This document shows, in pieces, positions 24,454-32,147 of a stretch of DNA of 42,161 bases. The translations under genes were made by a program, and so were the position numbers. How positions within the stretch are numbered: the stretch's first letter is position 1; every line of letters starts with the position of its first letter. This stretch comes from Treponema bryantii (GTDB taxonomy: Bacteria; Spirochaetota; Spirochaetia; Treponematales; Treponemataceae): contig SUWN01000019.1 of the NCBI GenBank assembly GCA_015061465.1, positions 1 through 42,161 on the forward strand, in the 5' to 3' direction. The notes beneath the pieces were generated by a model. It had not been told where the DNA came from, did not search any database, and saw only the letters and a program-made list of their open reading frames with translations.

Positions 24454-24546
24454 AATATCGCACTCTAAATTATTACTAGAAATCTACCGAAATATGTATT
24501 ATAGTAGTAATATAAATGCTTTTAAAATTATACGGGAGGTAAAACG

Positions 24547-24717
24547 ATGGCTTATAAAATTAGTGATCAGTGTGTAAACTGTGGAGCTTGTGAACCAGAT
24601 TGTCCAGTTTCTGCAATTTCAGAACAAGACGGAGCTCGCGTAATTGATGCAGATGCTTGTATCGATTGTGGTAGTTGTGCTGCTTCTTGTCCTGCAGACG
24701 CAATTTCAGAAGCTTAA
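24547..24717 (+). CDS. 2[4Fe-4S] ferredoxin, clostridial type
   Basis: This short gene encodes 56 residues, starting MAYKISDQCVNCGACEPDCP. Two CxxCxxCxxxCP motifs are complete (CVNCGACEPDCP and CIDCGSCAASCP), each binding one 4Fe-4S cluster with partner cysteines from the other half. It is a low-potential electron carrier for fermentative enzymes such as pyruvate:ferredoxin oxidoreductase. A strong GGAGG lies 7 nt before the ATG. It lies 93 nt after the AKR-like gene and seems to have its own promoter region, so high independent expression is likely. Confidence 0.95.
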   Translation: MAYKISDQCVNCGACEPDCPVSAISEQDGARVIDADACIDCGSCAASCPADAISEA

Positions 24718-24740
24718 TTCTTTTTTAAGAATATTAAAAA

Positions 24741-24783
24741 GGGGTGTGTTGTCTAAATTTTTGGCAGCCATCCCTATTTTTTT
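24741..24783 (+). terminator. Terminator after ferredoxin, TCTAAA-stem family
   Basis: GGGGTG-T-GTTGTC pairs with GGCAGCCATCCC, with wobbles and one bulge, around TAAATTTTT. A T-run follows. The TGTCTAAATTTTT core matches the terminator after the GH5 gene. Confidence 0.8.
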
Positions 24784-24792
24784 GGAAAAATT

Positions 24793-25014
24793 ATGAATTT
24801 TATATCAAAATTAAAAAATGCGTTTATTAATTTCTCAAAGTTTCTTTTGTTAGCAATTTTGTGCGTTCTTGCAACAATAATTGTTTCGTGGCCTTTATGG
24901 AAACTTGCAACTGCAAATTCAAAAATTTATTCCATTATTGTTATTTCATTATTAATCGCTTATTTTGTTTTCTTAATTATTAAAAAAATTGTAAACAGGA
25001 AAAAACATGAATAA
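24793..25014 (+). CDS. Small two-helix membrane protein
   Basis: The 73-residue protein has two hydrophobic segments, about 16-37 and 45-63, and a basic C-terminus (KKIVNRKKHE). No family is recognised. It overlaps the next gene, a peptidase, by 8 nt, which means tight translational coupling. It may be a partner or anchor for the LysM-M23 protein. The ribosome site is weak (GGA). Confidence 0.6.
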   Translation: MNFISKLKNAFINFSKFLLLAILCVLATIIVSWPLWKLATANSKIYSIIVISLLIAYFVFLIIKKIVNRKKHE

Positions 25015-25936
25015 AAGGCTGATTTTTTTGCCTTTGTTTTTTTTCGTGTGTCACATTCTTTTGGCAAATCCTTCTAAAATAATTCACCTCGATTCTTCAA
25101 GATTTCCGGAAATTGAGGAATTAAAATCAACAGATATTTTATTTAAAGAATTTTGTTTTATTGTAGAAGATAATTATAAATTGATTGCGGCGGATAAAGA
25201 ACCTCAATTGTTGTTTTTTAAATATATTGTTAAAGATGATTTAAATCTTTTGGGATTGTCTGCAAGGTGTAATATTCCTTACGAAACCATTGCTACTTTA
25301 AATTCTATTTTTTCTACAACGGAAAATTTAGAGAATAAAGTTGTTTTTTTGCCAACAGTTCCAGGAATTTTTATAAAAAAAGACGGAAAAACAACTTTTG
25401 AAGTATTATTGTATCAGAATGCAAAGGAGAACAACTTAACAAATAAAAATTTATGTTATAAAATAAACGGAGTGTCTTTTGAATTTTTACAAAATCAAAG
25501 ACTTTCTTCAACTGAGCGTGCTTATTTTTTAGATTCGGCTTTAGGCTTACCTTTAGCAAAAGGTGATTTTTGGGTTTCGTCGGAATTTGGAAAAAGAAAA
25601 AATCCTTTTTCAGGCGAATGGAAAAATCATAACGGAATTGACTTTGCTGCAAATGAAGGAACTCCAGTCTATGCGGTAAAAGATGGCAAAGTTGCTTTAT
25701 GTAAAAAAAATGATAATATTTTTGGAAATTACATTATATTAGAACATGATGATGGTTCTATGACAAGTGTTTACGCTCATCTTTCTAAAATGAATGTGCA
25801 TCAATCTAAAATCGTAAAAAAAGGTGAGATTATTGGTTTTGTAGGTCAGAGTGGAATGGTAACTGGCGCTCATCTACATTTTGAAATTAGAAAAGGTGGA
25901 ATTCCAATGGATCCACAAAAAAAACTTAAGTTATAA
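25007..25936 (+). CDS. LysM-M23 peptidoglycan endopeptidase, exported
   Basis: The 309-residue protein has a signal peptide ending HILLA. A LysM-like domain at about 68-115 (YIVKDDLNLLGLSARCNIPYETIATLN) should bind peptidoglycan. The C-terminal LytM/M23 domain has zinc ligands His208 and Asp212 in HNGIDFA and His291 in HLHFE, with His289 as the catalytic base. All four key residues are present, so it should be an active cross-bridge or stem-peptide hydrolase rather than an EnvC-like inactive activator. The gene overlaps the small membrane protein gene and is followed 16 nt later by the PEGA protein gene. Confidence 0.9.
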   Translation: MNKRLIFLPLFFFVCHILLANPSKIIHLDSSRFPEIEELKSTDILFKEFCFIVEDNYKLIAADKEPQLLFFKYIVKDDLNLLGLSARCNIPYETIATLNSIFSTTENLENKVVFLPTVPGIFIKKDGKTTFEVLLYQNAKENNLTNKNLCYKINGVSFEFLQNQRLSSTERAYFLDSALGLPLAKGDFWVSSEFGKRKNPFSGEWKNHNGIDFAANEGTPVYAVKDGKVALCKKNDNIFGNYIILEHDDGSMTSVYAHLSKMNVHQSKIVKKGEIIGFVGQSGMVTGAHLHFEIRKGGIPMDPQKKLKL

Positions 25937-25951
25937 AATTAGGATAAATTA

Positions 25952-26932
25952 ATGAGAAAGTTTTTACTTTTTTGGCTGATTTGTTTATTTTCCTCACAAG
26001 TTTTTTCAGAGCAATTTAGAGTTGGTCAAATTCATTCTGTAGATTTACAAATTCAGCCTGATTTTAAATCGTCTAAAAACGTAAAAATTATTGATGCTAT
26101 CGCAATAAACTTGCCAGAAGATAAAACTTTTATAGATGCTGTAGAAATTAAAATGGAAATCCCAGAAAGTGTTGCTTCTTGGCGAGATTCTGTTGCTTGT
26201 TCTCTTTATGAAAAAATCACTCCCGAACCAACTGAATCACAGATTGATTATTTTGGAAACCGAGTAAATCTTCAAGTTTTGCCTGGTAAATTGTCATGGA
26301 TTTTACAGATTCCTTTGGCAAAAGACAACGAATTAAAATCAGACCAATATGTAACACGAATTCAAAAAATTCCTGATGTTTCAAATGGATTTTTGTTTGT
26401 CAGACTTCATCCTATTATGAAAGGAATGCCTGATGAAGTTTTTGAAAAAAATATAAAAGTGACAATCACGCCAGTTTTGAAAAATAAAGGTTTATTAAAT
26501 CTTTCGGTTTTAAGTCAAAATGAACAGTTACAAAATTGTTCTCTATTCATAGATGAACAACCGTTTAATTTGACAGAAGGAAGTGCAAAAATTATTTTGG
26601 ATACGGGACTTCATACCGTTTCTGTAATTTCAGAATTTTATCGTTCTGAAGTTAGAACAATCAGAATTGACCTAGCAAAAAAATCAGATTTAATTGTTGA
26701 ATTAAAAAGTCTGGATCCAACTCTTATTGTTACTGCTCCAGATGGAGTGAAAATCTTTTTGGATGATGAAGAATTTTTGGATGTAAATAAAGAAGTAAAA
26801 ATTGCAGAAGGGGAACATAAAGTTAGATTTTCTGTTGGAGAGTACGATATTACACGAACATTGACTGTAATAAAAGGAAAAACTTATAAAGCAGATTTCA
26901 CACTTGATTTACAAATCACAGAAGAAGATTAA
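25952..26932 (+). CDS. Exported PEGA-domain protein
   Basis: The 326-residue protein has a signal peptide cleaved after SQVFS. The middle and C-terminal parts form beta-rich repeats. Two segments (about 195-245 and 250-320) follow the PEGA pattern of short strands with a D-x-G-x-H or E-G-E-H turn (ILDTGLHTVSV; KIAEGEHKVRFSVGEY). PEGA domains occur in bacterial surface and envelope proteins and their partners are mostly unknown. AGGAT precedes the ATG. It is the last gene of the envelope trio. Confidence 0.72.
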   Translation: MRKFLLFWLICLFSSQVFSEQFRVGQIHSVDLQIQPDFKSSKNVKIIDAIAINLPEDKTFIDAVEIKMEIPESVASWRDSVACSLYEKITPEPTESQIDYFGNRVNLQVLPGKLSWILQIPLAKDNELKSDQYVTRIQKIPDVSNGFLFVRLHPIMKGMPDEVFEKNIKVTITPVLKNKGLLNLSVLSQNEQLQNCSLFIDEQPFNLTEGSAKIILDTGLHTVSVISEFYRSEVRTIRIDLAKKSDLIVELKSLDPTLIVTAPDGVKIFLDDEEFLDVNKEVKIAEGEHKVRFSVGEYDITRTLTVIKGKTYKADFTLDLQITEED

Positions 26933-26991
26933 TTTGTAATTTTTTTTTAAATTATTAAAGTTTTTTACTAATAATGACGATATTATATATA

Positions 26992-27069
26992 TCAAGGACA
27001 TTTTCCCCTCCCACCCATGTCCTTGATTGCCTGATGGGCATGGCACGGTACTTCCGTGCCTTTTTTTTT
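26992..27069 (+). ncRNA. Candidate small RNA: three hairpins with a C-rich loop
   Basis: A -10-like TATTAT (26981-26986) precedes about 78 nt that fold into three consecutive hairpins. The first stem is ATCAAGGACAT (26991-27001) with ATGTCCTTGAT (27017-27027), whose 15-nt loop is TTTCCCCTCCCACCC. The second is TGCC/GGCA at 27028-27040. The third is GGCACGG (27042-27048) with CCGTGCC (27054-27060), followed by nine Ts. An exact 11-bp stem presenting a C-rich loop, plus an intrinsic terminator, is the layout of small RNAs that pair with Shine-Dalgarno sequences through UCCC motifs. It could instead be only the terminator of the PEGA gene or a leader for the kinase gene. No known RNA family is recognised. 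Confidence 0.45.
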
Positions 27070-27097
27070 GTCTTTTTTTTTGTTTTTGTGATAAAAT
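27068..27097 (+). promoter_or_regulatory. Promoter-like pair before the sensor kinase ATG
   Basis: TTGTCT (27068-27073) and TAAAAT (27092-27097) are 18 nt apart, with 9 nt remaining to ATG 27107 and no Shine-Dalgarno. This is another leaderless-type start. Confidence 0.45.
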
Positions 27098-27106
27098 ATT
27101 TCATAC

Positions 27107-28906
27107 ATGCAAATTAAGTGGTTTCAGAATTTCTTAAATAAACATCCCATTAGAAAGAGTCTCATTACAATATTTATATTGTTTGTTTTGTTGCCTTTCA
27201 CATTTATTTCGGTTTTTCACATTCATTATTTGTACAATACTTTAATGGATGCAGAAATAAACAAGGTAAAATCAAGTTATACTGATACTGAAGAAAATTT
27301 AACAATGATTTTGGAAAAAATTGTTGCTTTTTCCGACAGACTTTATGTAAATAAACAAATTCAATCTGTTTTGACAAAAAAATATTCTGATATACGTGAA
27401 GTTTATGCAGATTATACAAACTTAACTTTTTTAGAAGATTATTTGCGTACTTATGATGAAGTTGAAAATTTTAGATTTTATACAGATAATCAAGCGTTAT
27501 TAGATAACTCATTTATTGTAAAGGCAACTTGGAAATTAAAAACAGAGTTGTGGTATGATACTGCGTTACGTTTGAAAGGCGCTCCTTTTTGGACTATAAA
27601 AAAAGACTCAGTAAATAAAAAAGAATATTTGAGTTTAGTTCGTTCAGTATGGAACACATCGAACGGACGTTTTATTGGTGTTTTGTGTATAAATCTTGAT
27701 GGTGAAGTGATTGAAAAACAATTGCATAATCAATTTTTTGATACGTCTATTGTTTTTAATAAGAGAATTTTATATTCCAATAATAAACAAATGCAAGCAA
27801 GAGATAGAGCCCAACTTCTTTCAGTTTTTGAAGAATCGCATAATTTGGAAATACAGACAATTGATTTTATGGGAAAAAAGACAAGCGTTATGTGCGGAGA
27901 ATTTTTTCCTGCAAAAACAGAGTTTAACGGTTTTGGTATAATTTATTTAATTCCGCTTGAACAAATGATTGATGCAACTTTGGAAATCTTGTTTTTTTCA
28001 TCGTTGTTTTTCATTATTATGATTTTCATATTGTTTTTATTTATCTTGACTTTTACAAGATATGTAACAAATCGTGTTAAAAAACTTCAATACGGAATTT
28101 CAAACGTAGTCCAAAAGAATTTTGAAATTCCTCCTTCTATTGGTGGTAAAGATGAATTTGAACAAATTTACAGCAAATTATACGAAATGTCTTGTGATAT
28201 TAAAGAATTGATTGAGCAAGTTTACACTCAAAATATAGAAAAAGAACAATTGTCAGCAAAACAAAATGAAATTCGTTACAAAATGCTTGCAACTCAAATT
28301 AATCCGCACTTTTTGTTTAATACGCTTGAAACAATCCGAATGAAATCTTTGGCATCTGGAGAAAAAGAAGTTGCAATGATGTTAAAACTTTTGGCTTCGT
28401 TGTTACGTTACAATCTTTCGGTAGAAGGAAAACCCGTTCCTTTGATTACAGAATTGGATGCAATTCAAAATTATTTAAATATTCAGCATATTCGTTTTGG
28501 AGAAAGAATTTCTTTTGATGTTGTAACAACTTGTGATGTTCAAAACCAGATGATTTTGCCTTTGTTGATCCAGCCTCTTGTAGAAAATTCAATCTCGCAC
28601 GGATTGGAAAATACAATTTCGGGTGGTTTTATTTATATTTTTATTACTTCAGATGAAGAAAGTGATGATATAATTATAACTGTAAAAGATAATGGAACTG
28701 GGATGTCTCAGGAAAAATTGGATGAATTAAATGCAAAAATAAATTTAGGCGCTGCAGAAGATTACACTTCTTCTATCGGGCTTGTAAATGTAAATTCTAG
28801 AATAAAGATTTTTTATGGAAAAGATTATGGAATGACAATTGCAAGTAAAGAAGGCGAAGGTACTACTGTAACTATTCGGGTAAAAAAAGTGAGTTTAAAA
28901 TCATAA
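27107..28906 (+). CDS. YesM/LytS-type sensor histidine kinase
   Basis: The 599-residue protein has TM1 at about 18-40, an extracytoplasmic Cache-like sensor of about 45-285 and TM2 at about 290-320. A HAMP linker follows, then the histidine kinase region with phospho-acceptor His401 in QINPHFLFNTLETIRM. The C-terminal ATPase has an N-box LVENSISHGLE and a G-box DNGTGMS. This kinase type works with YesN-like AraC response regulators to sense extracellular saccharides, often through a binding protein. The regulator gene follows after 12 nt and a binding lipoprotein after that, which fits. Confidence 0.93.
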   Translation: MQIKWFQNFLNKHPIRKSLITIFILFVLLPFTFISVFHIHYLYNTLMDAEINKVKSSYTDTEENLTMILEKIVAFSDRLYVNKQIQSVLTKKYSDIREVYADYTNLTFLEDYLRTYDEVENFRFYTDNQALLDNSFIVKATWKLKTELWYDTALRLKGAPFWTIKKDSVNKKEYLSLVRSVWNTSNGRFIGVLCINLDGEVIEKQLHNQFFDTSIVFNKRILYSNNKQMQARDRAQLLSVFEESHNLEIQTIDFMGKKTSVMCGEFFPAKTEFNGFGIIYLIPLEQMIDATLEILFFSSLFFIIMIFILFLFILTFTRYVTNRVKKLQYGISNVVQKNFEIPPSIGGKDEFEQIYSKLYEMSCDIKELIEQVYTQNIEKEQLSAKQNEIRYKMLATQINPHFLFNTLETIRMKSLASGEKEVAMMLKLLASLLRYNLSVEGKPVPLITELDAIQNYLNIQHIRFGERISFDVVTTCDVQNQMILPLLIQPLVENSISHGLENTISGGFIYIFITSDEESDDIIITVKDNGTGMSQEKLDELNAKINLGAAEDYTSSIGLVNVNSRIKIFYGKDYGMTIASKEGEGTTVTIRVKKVSLKS

Positions 28907-28918
28907 GGCGGAGGAAAC

Positions 28919-30487
28919 ATGTTAAAAGTATTAATTGCTGATGATGAATTGAGTATTAGAGAAGGTCTAAAATGTGTAATTGACTGGGAAGATTGTGGAT
29001 TCAGAATTTGTGGTGAAGCAACTAATGGAATCGAAGCTTTAAACAAAATAAATGAACTTCAGCCAGATTTAGTTTTGCTTGATATAAAAATGCCCGGTTA
29101 TACAGGTATTGAAGTTATGAAACAAGTAGATACTTATTGTACCAAAATGGGAACTCCAAAACCAGCGTTTGTTATTTTGTCTGGTTTTTCTGACTTTGAA
29201 TATGCAAAAGACGCTTTGAATATGGGCGCAAAAGCTTATCAATTAAAACCAGTTGATGAAGAACTTTTGGAAAAAACTGTAAAAGAAGTTGCAGAAGAAA
29301 TTCATACTCAAAGAAATTTGGTTACTACTTCATTGAATGTAAAAAAACATGAAGTAAAAGATTATCTTACAAGATTATTAAAATATAATGATTGCGATAT
29401 TCCAGATGAATTATTAAATGAAAAAATCTTTTCTGATTCTGATGAAAATAAATATACTTCGTTAATTTGTGCAATGGATTTTTTTACTTCTGAAGACAGA
29501 AAATCTGAATTGCTCAAAGCTATAAAAGAAAATTTTTCATTTTTTACAAATGTTATTTTAGATATCGATAAAAATATTGTAGTTATTATAAAAACAAAAA
29601 ATACAGAAGCAATTTTTAACAGTGTAAAACGAATTGTAAAACTTTTTCAAAATAAAACCTTTATTTGTGTAGGCGATGATTACTGCGGAATTGAAGGAGT
29701 TTTAAAATCTTATAAACAAGCAGAATCTCTACAAAATTGTTTGTTTTATTTTTCAGATGTTCCTTATGTTAATATGAAAATTGTAAGCTCAACAGAAAAA
29801 AATCCGATTTTGCAAACGTCAAAAATTGTTGCAGAAGAAATTCCGCATATTGTTTTTGCAATTGAAACTTACGATAAAGTAAAATTGCAATCCATTTTAG
29901 ATAAGTTGAACGATTATTTTCATAATACAAACGAAAAGCCTGATGTTGTAAAGAAAAATGTAATTTATTGTATTATGGAAGTAAGAAATAAATTGATTTT
30001 AAAATATCCAGAGAGAGACTTTTTAGAAAATGTAAGTGATGATTTTTTGACAGATATTTTATCCAAAAAAACATTTGAAGATGTATCAAATTATTTAAAA
30101 CAAATTTTATTTACTTTCTTGGAAAATTTCAATTTTAATACAACAGAATCTGTGATTGTAAAATTAATTGCTTATCTTAAAAATAATTATTCAGAAGATT
30201 TAAAACTTGAAACATTGGGAGATATGTTTAATTGTAATAGCGCTTATTTGGGTAAAAAATTCAAAAAATATACAGGCGTTCAATTTAATACATATTTGGA
30301 TAATATTAGAATTGATGTTGCAAAAGAAAAATTGCGCACAACAGATTTAAAGATTTACCAAATTTCAAAATTAATCGGTTTTACAAATACAGATTATTTC
30401 TTTATGAAATTTAAAAAATACACAGGATTAACTCCAAAAGAATATAAAATACAATGTCAGGACGGAAAAAGAAATGAAGAAGAATAA
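28919..30487 (+). CDS. YesN-type response regulator with AraC output domain
   Basis: The 522-residue protein has an N-terminal receiver domain (1-125) with the acidic pair Asp8/Asp9, phospho-acceptor Asp55 in LVLLDIKMPG and Lys110 in YQLKPV. A helical linker region of about 130-410 follows, then a C-terminal AraC double helix-turn-helix (LETLGDMFNCNSAYLGKKFK; IYQISKLIGFTNTDYFFMKF; GLTPKEYK). GGAGG precedes the ATG. It is the partner of the kinase immediately upstream and probably activates the overlapping downstream lipoprotein gene or a distant transporter or CAZyme operon. Confidence 0.94.
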   Translation: MLKVLIADDELSIREGLKCVIDWEDCGFRICGEATNGIEALNKINELQPDLVLLDIKMPGYTGIEVMKQVDTYCTKMGTPKPAFVILSGFSDFEYAKDALNMGAKAYQLKPVDEELLEKTVKEVAEEIHTQRNLVTTSLNVKKHEVKDYLTRLLKYNDCDIPDELLNEKIFSDSDENKYTSLICAMDFFTSEDRKSELLKAIKENFSFFTNVILDIDKNIVVIIKTKNTEAIFNSVKRIVKLFQNKTFICVGDDYCGIEGVLKSYKQAESLQNCLFYFSDVPYVNMKIVSSTEKNPILQTSKIVAEEIPHIVFAIETYDKVKLQSILDKLNDYFHNTNEKPDVVKKNVIYCIMEVRNKLILKYPERDFLENVSDDFLTDILSKKTFEDVSNYLKQILFTFLENFNFNTTESVIVKLIAYLKNNYSEDLKLETLGDMFNCNSAYLGKKFKKYTGVQFNTYLDNIRIDVAKEKLRTTDLKIYQISKLIGFTNTDYFFMKFKKYTGLTPKEYKIQCQDGKRNEEE

Positions 30488-32102
30488 ATTTTTAAATTTT
30501 TCTTTTATTTGTTTATTGATTTTGTTCCTTTTTGCAAGTTGTAAAAAGAAAGAAACTCCAATTGTAGAAGAAACAAAAAAAGATGAATTTACGACACTTA
30601 CTTTTTTTTCTGCTGATTCAAATGTTTCTAACAAATTTACTGATATGATTGCCAAAATAATTACAGAAAAAACTGGTGTAAAGTTGGAAATTTATGGTCC
30701 AGAATCAGAACCTTCCGATGAAATTGCACTTATGTTAGCAAAAGGTTCTTATCCTGATTTTATTTATGCAAAAGGCGATTTACCAAAACTGATTGAAGCA
30801 AATGCTGTTATTCCGTTAGATTATTTTATAGAAACTGATGGTGCAAATGTAAAAAAATTATATGGGGACCAATTAGCCCGCTTAAAATATACAGAAGAAA
30901 ATCCATCTATCTATGCTTTAAGTGCATATGAAATAAAAACAAAGCGATATGAAACAGCTGGAACAATGCAAATTCAGCATAATGTATTAAAAGAATTTGG
31001 TTATCCTAGAATTACAACTTTAGAGGAATATGAAAATATTCTTTATGCTTACAAAAATAAATATCCAACAATTAACGGAAAAAAAACTATTGGAATTTCT
31101 TTGAATACTGATGGTTGGTATTGGTTATTAAGTTTATCCAATCCAGGAAATTTTGTACTTGGTTATCAAGATGATGGACAATGGATTGTAAATCAAGAAA
31201 CCTTAGAAGCGCAATATAAATTTTTACATCCAGATATGTATACATTTTATAAATGGTTAAACAAAATGTATCATTTAGGATTACTTGACCCTGAATCATT
31301 TACCCAAACAGAAGAACAATGGCGCGAAAAAATAAAAAATGGAAATGTTCTAGGCACATCTTTTCCTCTGTGGGGGTTAAAAGAACTTAATTCAAAACTT
31401 GTTTCTGCTGATATGGGCGGTCATAGTTTTGCATTTTTACCAGTAACGGCATCTCCCGAAATAAAAGATTCGTCGTTGAAAGATTATGGTTTTTCAGGGG
31501 GATGGGGAATGTCTATTACTTCAACTTGTAAAGACAAACTTCTTGCTTTTAAATTTTTAGATTGGTTTTGTTCCGAAGAAGCACAAATCCTTGTAAACTG
31601 GGGTGTAAAAGATATTCATTATACTATAGATGAAAATGGAAAACGATATGAAACAACAAATATTCCAGGTGTTGCCGGAATTGGAAAATGGACGTATCCA
31701 TTTCCACAAGCCGGTTCTGGTTATTTAGATTCTACAGGAAATCCATTTGTAAAAAGCAGTGAAGCTTCCATCATGAAAAATTATTCGTTTGTAGAAAAAG
31801 AAACTTTGAGTGCTTATGGTGTAAAAATGTGGACAGAAATGTTTCCTTCTCCACAAGAGTTAGGCGTTTCTACATATGGCCAAGTATGGTTATATCCTCT
31901 TACTCCTGCCTCAATCGATTTGGTAGACCGTGCGGACGCTTTTGTAAAGCAAGCGATAATTCAGATGGTTATTGGCGATAAAGAAGATTTTGATTCTGCA
32001 TGGAAAAATATGCAACAAGGTTTACGCGAAATGGGAATCGAAAAAGCAGAAATAGAATTAACTAATTTAATTAAATCTCGAATGGATTTTTGGACAAATT
32101 AA
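30474..32102 (+). CDS. LplA-like sugar-binding lipoprotein
   Basis: The 542-residue lipoprotein has a signal peptide ending LFLFASC (Cys23). The mature sequence is a long binding protein of the LplA/YtcQ type, used for large oligosaccharides: LMLAKGSYPDFIYAKGDLPKLIEANAVIPL near 85-115, then YEIKTKRYETAGTMQIQHNVLKEFGYP. It overlaps the response-regulator gene by 14 nt. No permease genes follow, so either it pairs with a distant transporter or it feeds ligand information to the upstream sensor kinase. Confidence 0.88.
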   Translation: MKKNKFLNFSFICLLILFLFASCKKKETPIVEETKKDEFTTLTFFSADSNVSNKFTDMIAKIITEKTGVKLEIYGPESEPSDEIALMLAKGSYPDFIYAKGDLPKLIEANAVIPLDYFIETDGANVKKLYGDQLARLKYTEENPSIYALSAYEIKTKRYETAGTMQIQHNVLKEFGYPRITTLEEYENILYAYKNKYPTINGKKTIGISLNTDGWYWLLSLSNPGNFVLGYQDDGQWIVNQETLEAQYKFLHPDMYTFYKWLNKMYHLGLLDPESFTQTEEQWREKIKNGNVLGTSFPLWGLKELNSKLVSADMGGHSFAFLPVTASPEIKDSSLKDYGFSGGWGMSITSTCKDKLLAFKFLDWFCSEEAQILVNWGVKDIHYTIDENGKRYETTNIPGVAGIGKWTYPFPQAGSGYLDSTGNPFVKSSEASIMKNYSFVEKETLSAYGVKMWTEMFPSPQELGVSTYGQVWLYPLTPASIDLVDRADAFVKQAIIQMVIGDKEDFDSAWKNMQQGLREMGIEKAEIELTNLIKSRMDFWTN

Positions 32103-32112
32103 AAAAAAATTA

Positions 32113-32141
32113 TTGCCATTCTTTAATAGAGAATATATTAT
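32113..32141 (+). promoter_or_regulatory. Strong promoter-like pair placing the start at the DUF4954 ATG
   Basis: TTGCCA (32113-32118), a spacer of exactly 17 nt, then TATTAT (32136-32141). Only GAAAAT separates the -10 from ATG 32148, so transcription should begin at about the A of the ATG. This is the clearest leaderless candidate in the window. Confidence 0.6.
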
Positions 32142-32147
32142 GAAAAT

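Noticed and set aside
26991..27060. Known riboswitch for the sensor kinase
   Set aside because: The three short hairpins and C-rich loop match no riboswitch aptamer I know; a small RNA or terminator explains them better.
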